Shown here piece by piece: positions 58,405 to 64,000 of a stretch of DNA of 64,000 nucleotides; position 1 is the stretch's first letter; the number at the start of each line of letters is the position of its first letter. The position numbers and the translations under genes are program-made. Source of the stretch: Bifidobacterium breve (lineage in GTDB: Bacteria > Actinomycetota > Acidimicrobiia > Acidimicrobiales > Ilumatobacteraceae); assembly GCA_945862045.1 (NCBI GenBank), contig CAMAWR010000001.1, positions 55,078 through 119,077 of the forward strand, in the 5' to 3' direction. The notes beneath the pieces are model-generated. The model saw only the letters and a program-made list of their open reading frames with translations, was not told the DNA's origin and did no database searches.

Positions 58405-59140
58405 TCCTGCCACCTGTCACTTCGTCATTCTTAACGCGAGCGGTACCGACGAAATAGTGTGTGGTCTGCATGCCCACTGACGCTGCAGCCTCGGGCAAGC
58501 CACCCCGATAAATGCCATGAAGAATAACCCGAAAAGCCACATTGCTCCCAGCAGAGAAAATATCGTCAATCTCATACCTTGAATCAGAAAACTCCGGTTG
58601 CATGCTCGGCTGGGCCCATGCGTCATCGACAGTGAGGTGAGTGTGCAAGGTTCCTGACTGAATCAATTGACGTACTGCCGATTCGGCATGTGGCTGAGAC
58701 GGCTCATCGGTGACGTCCCATGGCGCCACGGCGGGCGGCTCAATTGAGTGAACCTCTGCCCCATCAAGCTGCAAACGCCGACTGTAGTAATCCTGCTCAA
58801 CCGAATTGTCAGTGAGCTTCAACTGATTCCACCGGTAGAGACCGAGCCCCGACCACGCCGCGGCACGGCCCCCATGCTTCTTGCTCTGCCCATGTTCGCT
58901 AAATCGCATGGCCAACCGCTCGCCATTCGAAAAAATCTCATGGACCGTGAGCCCGAGACCAGGAAACTGTTTGAATTGCGCGCTGGCAGCTGGGACATAA
59001 TGCGAGTCGCGCCCGGCAAGTTCGTGCTGCCCCATTCGCAGGGCGTAATCAGCCTCCATGATTCCCGATACTTGCGTGATGTCGTGTCGATTGGTGTAAT
59101 CGAGACAGTAACGTCGCATAAGCGCCACGAATGCTGACAT
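58361..59140 (-). CDS. Tandem NTF2-like (SnoaL) domain protein
   Basis: 259 residues containing two SnoaL-type halves: residues about 1-130 (MRRYCLDYTNRHDITQVSGIM, GLTVHEIFSNGERLAMRFSEHG) and about 145-255 (FSDSRYEIDDIFSAGSNVAFRV, HYFVGTARVKNDEV). Ester-cyclase-like folds often dimerise, so this is a fused dimer. Its function is unknown. It ends the 58361-61475 carboxyltransferase operon and overlaps the convergent oxidase gene by 44 bases. Confidence 0.7.
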   Translation of the reverse strand: MSAFVALMRRYCLDYTNRHDITQVSGIMEADYALRMGQHELAGRDSHYVPAASAQFKQFPGLGLTVHEIFSNGERLAMRFSEHGQSKKHGGRAAAWSGLGLYRWNQLKLTDNSVEQDYYSRRLQLDGAEVHSIEPPAVAPWDVTDEPSQPHAESAVRQLIQSGTLHTHLTVDDAWAQPSMQPEFSDSRYEIDDIFSAGSNVAFRVILHGIYRGGLPEAAASVGMQTTHYFVGTARVKNDEVTGGRIISDRLGLVRRLAG

Positions 59141-59142
59141 GC

Positions 59143-59928
59143 CTAGCTCCGGGTGAATCGCGGGCTGCGACGCTCTTCAAAAGCTTGTATTCCTTCAGCT
59201 GCATCTTTTGTCCCCTGCAGCATGACGACAGCATCAACGCTTGCGAGGTAGGACGAATCGAGACTGCGGTTGATTAAGGCTTTGCCGACACTCACCGCCA
59301 GAGGTCCCATCGTGGCGATCTTCTCGGCGAGCACGACGGCTCGATCCAGAACCGTTCCTTCGGTCACAATCTCTTGCAACAGCCCAACTCGAAGAGCCGT
59401 TTCTGCGTCAACGAATTCCCCCGTCATCACCATGTATCTCGCAAACCCCACCCCAACGACATTGGACAGGCGACTTACGCCAAAGCCAGGAACCAGCCCG
59501 AGTCGCGCCTCGGGCACCGCAAAACGAGCCTGAGGTGATGCAATCACGATGTCGCAGGCGCTCGCCAACTCACAACCACCACCAGCCGCAATGCCGTTCA
59601 CGGCAGCGATCACTGGCTTTGTGCAGGTCTCTACGGCTTCAAATGTCCGCATGCAGTCGATAATGAAATCCCGCCGACCGTCGGTCGTCGTGAGCTGCTT
59701 GTAGCCAACGATGTCACCGCCTGCTGAGAATGCCTTGGTTCCTTCACCAGTCAGAATAATTACAGCTATCTGATTATTTGCCTCGGCCGCCGAGAGGGCC
59801 TCGCGGAGAGCGGGCCAGAAGGTTCGTCGCTGAGCATTGAGCCGCTCTTTGCCCAGCATCGTGATAATCGCAACTGCACCCCGTACTTCAATCGCGAGGT
59901 CCGCAGAATTGTCGGAGTCAGTATTCAT
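59143..59928 (-). CDS. Enoyl-CoA hydratase/isomerase family protein
   Basis: 261 residues. Oxyanion-hole blocks EGTKAFSAGGDIVGYK and NGIAAGGGCELASACD, plus PEARLGLVPGFGVSRL with catalytic-type glutamate. The ATG overlaps the carboxyltransferase stop by one base (TAATG), so expression is coupled. Probably acts on an unsaturated CoA ester next to the carboxylation step. Confidence 0.9.
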   Translation of the reverse strand: MNTDSDNSADLAIEVRGAVAIITMLGKERLNAQRRTFWPALREALSAAEANNQIAVIILTGEGTKAFSAGGDIVGYKQLTTTDGRRDFIIDCMRTFEAVETCTKPVIAAVNGIAAGGGCELASACDIVIASPQARFAVPEARLGLVPGFGVSRLSNVVGVGFARYMVMTGEFVDAETALRVGLLQEIVTEGTVLDRAVVLAEKIATMGPLAVSVGKALINRSLDSSYLASVDAVVMLQGTKDAAEGIQAFEERRSPRFTRS

Positions 59929-61475
59929 TAGAACCTACGCGCAACATATTGGCGAGCCCCCCAGGCAATCTCAATACTACGAATGATTACCCGACGAGTT
60001 TCAGCTGGCTCTATGACATCATCAAGATGGAAATGCGCCGCCGACTCCCATGGGGCGCATTCATCAGACCATTCTTGTTCCAGGCTCTGCATCAAGGTGT
60101 CGTAGGCCGCCTGGCCACCCTCTTGCATCGCCCGCTCCAACTTGCGACGATGAATCGTTATGAGCCCAGTGTCAGGAGCCATGAACGACATATCAGCTGT
60201 TGGCCAAGCATACAAAAAGTCGGGATGCGTAGGTCGACCACCGAGCGCAAAATGACCACCGCCATATGCCTTGCGTAATACGACCACTACTTTCGGCACC
60301 TTTGCTTCTGCGATACGCAGCACGGCTTGTTCGTAGCAGCGCAGAATCCCGCTCTGCTCCGCGCCAGTACCAATCAGTAGACCTGGCACATCCTGCAAAA
60401 ACACCAGCGGAATATTGAAGGTGTCGCACATATCGACGAACTGTCGCTCTTTGGTGAGCGACGCCGGATCCAGCGCGCCGGCACCCTCAATTGGCTGCGA
60501 GGCAACGATGCCGACAACTCGGCCATCGAGACGTGCAAGAGCTGTAATCAGGCTGGGCCCCCAGGCGTCTGCGTACGGAAGCAACGATCCCTCATCGACA
60601 ATGTGGTCAAGGAGCGCAAACATGTCGTAACCACGCCGTGCATCAGCGGGAACAAGGTCACTGATTGCCTCAGCAGGGCGAGCTGGTTGGCGCGCTGGGG
60701 CGGTCGGTGTTGCCTCAGCCGCATTATTTGGCATGTACGACAAAAATGCCTTGATGCCAAGGAAGGCATCATCCTCTGCTTCCACCACCATATGAGTGTT
60801 GCCAACGGCCCCGGCCATATCTGGGCCACCTAAAGTCTCGTCTGAGACTTTTTCTCCGATGGCATTACCGACTACGGATGGCCCCGAGAGGGCAACCGAG
60901 CCGGACTTCACCATCACGATGAAATGCGCCGTTGACGCATGCAACGCGGAGTCGCCATAGCTCGGCCCCAGAATCGCCGCGATACGTGGCACGGTCGGAT
61001 ACTGCTCGGGCGTCTTAAGGAATGTCTGAAAATCAAGGGGCAAGCCTGAAAACCGCCAACCCATCACGTCAGGAATTCGTCCACCATCGGCATCACACAG
61101 AATCACAATCGGTAAACCGACCCGCTGGGCTGTTTCGATGATTCTGCTCTGTTTGCGCATACTCACGGGAGCGGTGGTGCCGGCTACGACACTCGAATCA
61201 ATTCCGATCAACCCAACATTCCGCCCGAAAATTTTTGCGTAACCCGTCACAACGGCGTCAGCAGGAATGGGTTTATCTCGTCGAAACTCCGGTTTTGCTA
61301 AAAGTCCGATCTCATGAAAAGAGTCCGTGTCAATGAGACGTTCAATTCGTTCGCGGACAGTCAGTCGGCCTGACGCATGGTGTCTGGCGATGCCCTCGGG
61401 TCCACCCATTGCTCGACCCTCAGCGCGGCGCTCACGAAGTTCGTCGATGAGTCGTTGTTGCGCGGTCTCAGTCAT
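59928..61475 (-). CDS. Acyl-CoA carboxylase, carboxyltransferase subunit
   Basis: 515 residues. Both crotonase-like halves of the carboxyltransferase are present: GPEGIARHHASGRLTVRERI, LPIVILCDADGGRIPDVMG, SGPSVVGNAIGEKVSDETLGG, then LVFLQDVPGLLIGTGAEQSGI and VVVLRKAYGGGHFALGG. It transfers CO2 from biotin to acetyl-, propionyl- or another acyl-CoA; the choice is not determinable from these motifs. GGGAG lies upstream. Divergent from the biotin carboxylase subunit gene at 61578. Confidence 0.91.
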   Translation of the reverse strand: MTETAQQRLIDELRERRAEGRAMGGPEGIARHHASGRLTVRERIERLIDTDSFHEIGLLAKPEFRRDKPIPADAVVTGYAKIFGRNVGLIGIDSSVVAGTTAPVSMRKQSRIIETAQRVGLPIVILCDADGGRIPDVMGWRFSGLPLDFQTFLKTPEQYPTVPRIAAILGPSYGDSALHASTAHFIVMVKSGSVALSGPSVVGNAIGEKVSDETLGGPDMAGAVGNTHMVVEAEDDAFLGIKAFLSYMPNNAAEATPTAPARQPARPAEAISDLVPADARRGYDMFALLDHIVDEGSLLPYADAWGPSLITALARLDGRVVGIVASQPIEGAGALDPASLTKERQFVDMCDTFNIPLVFLQDVPGLLIGTGAEQSGILRCYEQAVLRIAEAKVPKVVVVLRKAYGGGHFALGGRPTHPDFLYAWPTADMSFMAPDTGLITIHRRKLERAMQEGGQAAYDTLMQSLEQEWSDECAPWESAAHFHLDDVIEPAETRRVIIRSIEIAWGARQYVARRF

Positions 61476-61527
61476 GGCGAAAATGGCTCCCTTGTTTGAT
61501 GAGATACTCGCGTGAGTACTGGATGTA

Positions 61528-61547
61528 TACTAACTTAACGTATAGTA
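61528..61547. promoter_or_regulatory. Inverted repeat in divergent carboxylase promoter (candidate operator)
   Basis: TACTA (61528-61532) and TAGTA (61543-61547) frame CTAACTTA; an overlapping dyad TATAC/GTATA (61526-61530, 61540-61544) shares the centre. The region lies between the divergent carboxyltransferase (61475) and biotin carboxylase (61578) genes. CTAACTTA is the inverse of TAAGTTAG found at 38641-38649. Confidence 0.45.
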
Positions 61548-61577
61548 GAAATCAAGATATTGTCAAAAAGGAGCGCC

Positions 61578-63347
61578 GTGACTGCTGTTTTCATTGCCAA
61601 TCGTGGCGAGATCGCTCTCCGCATAGTGCGAACCTGTCGTGACCTCGGGCTGCAATCCATAGTTGGATACAGCAGTGCTGACGTGCAAACTCCCGCAGTG
61701 CGTCTTGCTGACACCAGCGTCTGCATTGGTGATGCACCAGCCCGCGCGTCGTATCTCAACATCGAATCGATCATTCGCGCAGCAACAAGTTCCGGTGCCA
61801 CGATGGTGCACCCGGGTTGTGGGTTCCTCGCCGAAAATGCCGACTTCGCAGAGGCCGTCGCGCAAGCTGGACTCACATTCATCGGCCCGACCCCGACTGC
61901 AATGCGCGATCTTGGTGACAAGCGAAAGGCCCGCGAACTGGCAGATGGTGTAGGCATACCAATCGTGCCCGGACTCATTCTCGACGGCGAACTGAGCCCT
62001 TCGGAAGGTGACCTAGAGCGAATTGGCCTACCTTTTTTGGTAAAGGCTGCTCATGGCGGTGGCGGTCGCGGAATGCGAATCGTCCGAACAATGGACGACC
62101 TTGCAGAAGCACTCGACCAAGCTCGCCGTGAAAGCAGTGCTGCTTTCGGTAAAAACGACATATTCATCGAATCGTTGGTGGAACACGCACGTCACGTGGA
62201 AGTCCAAGTGTTCGGCGACTCACACGGCAATGTAGTCGATTTTGGTACTCGCGATTGCACCATCCAAAGACGCCACCAAAAATTGATCGAGGAAGCTCCA
62301 GCGCCATTCCTTTCTCGGGACGTAACCGAACGTATTCGTGATTCAGCGCGGCGACTCGCTGAAAATGTGGGATATGTAAATGCTGGAACCGCAGAATTTC
62401 TCGTCAATCCCGTTACTGGTGAATTCTTTTTTCTGGAGATGAATACCCGCCTGCAAGTTGAGCACTCAATCACCGAAATGATTTATGGGGCTGATTTAGT
62501 TGCTCTCCAGATACGTGTGGCTCTGGGCGAATCTCTTGGACTCGACCAGCGTGACATAACTCCACGCGGTCATGCCATTGAAATTCGCGTAAATGCCGAG
62601 AATCCGCACGATGATTTCCGTCCGCATAGCGGTATGTTGACGCATCTGAGCGCACCCCAGGGACCAGGAGTCCGTTGTGACTTTGGTTTTGAATCAGGAT
62701 CTGAGATTTCACCCCATTACGACTCACTCCTGGGAAAAATCATTGCTCACGCCCCAACGCGAGAAGCTGCGATAGCGGTTATGGCACGTGCAATCCAGGA
62801 ACTGGTCGTCGATGGCTTGCCGACCACGGCTCAATTCACTAAAACGGTGATGAAACACCTGCGTTTTCAGGAGGGCAACCACTGGACCACGATGGTCGAC
62901 GAAGGAGTCATTGATCTTTCGGAGGTCGCACACTGGAGCGAAAACGAATTTGCTGGCTTGCTTCCACCACAGCAGCAACCTGCAGCAGCAACTCAAGTGC
63001 AACTTTTGATCATCCAAACGACATCTGGCCCGGTCTCACTTTTTGTTCCAGTCTTAGGTCATGCCACCACGGCCTTGGCCGCTGATGGTGTCTCGGTGAC
63101 CTCTACGACCTCAGCCAGCCGCACTGCTCAGACCAGCGGCCCCATCGCACCAATGGCTGGCTCCCTACTGCGTTATACCGTGAATGTTGGTGACCTCGTC
63201 ACTGCTGAAACCACCATCGCTTTTATTGAGTCGATGAAGATGGAAACTGCAATCTCGGCCGGCATCGCCGGCACCGTCAAGCGGCTGCTCGTAGAAGTGG
63301 GCGCAGCAGTAAAACGAGGTTCAGTTCTTGCGGTTATTGAAGCCTGA
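61578..63347 (+). CDS. Acyl-CoA carboxylase alpha subunit (biotin carboxylase plus BCCP)
   Basis: 589 residues; GTG 61578 chosen for AAAGGAG just upstream rather than a TTG at 61560. Biotin carboxylase domain: FIANRGEIALRIVRTCRDLG, ATP-grasp LVKAAHGGGGRGMRIV, FFLEMNTRLQVEHSITEMI. C-terminal biotinyl domain with ESMKMET, biotinylated lysine about K554. It carboxylates biotin with bicarbonate and ATP for the partner encoded divergently at 59928. Overlaps the convergent TetR gene by 27 bases. Confidence 0.94.
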   Translation: MTAVFIANRGEIALRIVRTCRDLGLQSIVGYSSADVQTPAVRLADTSVCIGDAPARASYLNIESIIRAATSSGATMVHPGCGFLAENADFAEAVAQAGLTFIGPTPTAMRDLGDKRKARELADGVGIPIVPGLILDGELSPSEGDLERIGLPFLVKAAHGGGGRGMRIVRTMDDLAEALDQARRESSAAFGKNDIFIESLVEHARHVEVQVFGDSHGNVVDFGTRDCTIQRRHQKLIEEAPAPFLSRDVTERIRDSARRLAENVGYVNAGTAEFLVNPVTGEFFFLEMNTRLQVEHSITEMIYGADLVALQIRVALGESLGLDQRDITPRGHAIEIRVNAENPHDDFRPHSGMLTHLSAPQGPGVRCDFGFESGSEISPHYDSLLGKIIAHAPTREAAIAVMARAIQELVVDGLPTTAQFTKTVMKHLRFQEGNHWTTMVDEGVIDLSEVAHWSENEFAGLLPPQQQPAAATQVQLLIIQTTSGPVSLFVPVLGHATTALAADGVSVTSTTSASRTAQTSGPIAPMAGSLLRYTVNVGDLVTAETTIAFIESMKMETAISAGIAGTVKRLLVEVGAAVKRGSVLAVIEA

Positions 63348-63905
63348 ACCGAGAAGCTGCAGGATACTTTCAACAAATTCGTTCGGTGAGGCGACACCAG
63401 ACGGGTCATACCAGCGGTGCAACATGTTGCAAGCTCCGAGCACCGTGTTCACCACGAGACCCGAATCAACATCGGCCATCGTGCCGTCAGCAACTCCTTC
63501 AGAGTGAACCACGCGGAGTATGGACGAGTACTCACGTTCAAGAAATCTCATTCTGGATCGAGTCTCTGCTGTAAGCACGCCCCTTGCAACCTCAAGGATG
63601 GAATTAGCTTGGACATTTTCAATGAAGATTCGCATGTGCGCAGTAATTAGTCTCTCGAATCGCTCTCGACCCGAACCAGCAGTCTGGGCCTCTACTCGCG
63701 CACGCTCAATGGCTCCCACAACGATGCCTTCATAGATTTCGACGAATAATGCTTCCTTACTATTTGCGTAGTAGTAGATGGCCGGCTTCGTGAAATTCAT
63801 CCGATCAGCTATGTCTTGCAATGTCGTTTGGGCAAAGCCTTTCTCGTAAAAAACCTGTGCAGCTATCTGGAGCAACTCCTCGTGACGATCAGACTTTTTA
63901 CTCAT
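63321..63905 (-). CDS. TetR-family transcriptional regulator
   Basis: 194 residues. N-terminal helix-turn-helix: ELLQIAAQVFYEKGFAQTTLQDIADRM and FTKPAIYYYANSKEALF (about 9-54). The ligand domain (about 60-190) has RRFERLITAHMRIF-like features of the KstR2 / acyl-CoA-responsive group. It is the only regulator in the catabolic region and is next to the carboxylase genes, so it is the first candidate for the dyads at 38633, 46207 and 61528. It starts 21 bases after the stop of an upstream gene, so it may be the distal gene of a longer operon. Confidence 0.9.
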   Translation of the reverse strand: MSKKSDRHEELLQIAAQVFYEKGFAQTTLQDIADRMNFTKPAIYYYANSKEALFVEIYEGIVVGAIERARVEAQTAGSGRERFERLITAHMRIFIENVQANSILEVARGVLTAETRSRMRFLEREYSSILRVVHSEGVADGTMADVDSGLVVNTVLGACNMLHRWYDPSGVASPNEFVESILQLLGSGFNNRKN

Positions 63906-63918
63906 GATAGGCCGGACC

Positions 63919-63929
63919 TAGTCGGACTA
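63919..63929. promoter_or_regulatory. Short palindrome before the TetR gene
   Basis: TAGTC-G-GACTA, perfect 5-bp arms, lies 14 bases upstream of the TetR start and overlaps the TAG stop of the preceding gene. Possibly an autoregulatory operator; its sequence differs from the ACTTAC-type dyads. Confidence 0.35.
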
Positions 63930-64000
63930 ATAGCGCCAAGTCTCTTCCATGGACCACAATCGACGCCCGAGAATCTCCTCGACAACGGTCAGGGCTGCAC
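63927..64000 (-). CDS. C-terminal end of an unidentified gene (runs off window)
   Basis: Reading leftward from the window end, one frame is open for 23 codons, ending ALTVVEEILGRRLWSMEETWRY and TAG at 63929-63927. The Trp/Arg-rich tail looks like a real protein C-terminus, and the 21-base spacing to the TetR start fits an operon. Too short to identify. Confidence 0.5.
   Translation of the reverse strand, partial: AALTVVEEILGRRLWSMEETWRY

Overview
The window looks like a chromosomal contig of a moderately GC-rich actinobacterium, most likely of class Acidimicrobiia. This is an inference from several features: a PASTA-domain Ser/Thr kinase homologue, a MurA with Asp in place of the catalytic Cys, an actinobacterial-type leuA attenuator, MMPL and SCP2 proteins, a luciferase-like oxidoreductase, and dense gene packing with frequent GTGA/ATGA stop-start overlaps. 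No rRNA, tRNA, CRISPR array or transposase was seen, and no gap without a gene exceeds about 220 bases.

Positions 1-26.4 kb are a housekeeping segment. It holds a DEAD-box helicase (cut by the window edge), homospermidine synthase behind a small coupled gene and a strong palindrome, leuA with a leucine-codon attenuator, an MMPL transporter, ferredoxin, pyrF, serA, an SCP2 protein, an MFS exporter, a PASTA pseudokinase, ligA, a membrane protein, mnmA with a cysteine desulfurase, a methyltransferase, an SRPBCC protein, azlCD, meaB, an NFU protein, murA and a second MFS permease. A single-gene insertion bracketed by 54-bp perfect direct repeats sits at the 3' end of mnmA.

Positions 26.4-64 kb form a catabolic region, visibly more AT-rich in places, built of short divergent operons. 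It starts with a B12-dependent acyl-CoA mutase pair carrying the isobutyryl-CoA-mutase specificity residues (Phe80, Gln198). It continues with two IpdA/IpdB-like pairs of the CoA-transferase fold, three intact and one decayed AMP-forming acyl-CoA ligase, two enoyl-CoA hydratases, a MaoC pair, two ketopantoate-reductase-like enzymes, a luciferase-like oxidoreductase, an SDR, a P450, an FMN alpha-hydroxy-acid oxidase, a molybdopterin enzyme, two phosphotransferase-like proteins, two proteins with an RDHSWG signature, NTF2-like and EthD proteins, a biotin-dependent acyl-CoA carboxylase and a TetR regulator. Together these suggest a pathway that activates an unidentified branched or cyclic carboxylate as a CoA thioester, oxidises it, opens a ring or cleaves C-C bonds, and channels products through mutase and carboxylase steps. 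The substrate cannot be read from the sequence.

The most striking element is a hidden selenoprotein gene at 28760-29287 (minus). Two apparently separate ORFs are joined by an in-frame UGA in a GLGD-U-GACTAC context, the signature of the UGSC family, and the UGA is followed by a perfect hairpin with a loop G at the spacing expected of a bacterial SECIS. The gene lies 18 nt downstream of a conserved CxxC protein that is probably its partner.
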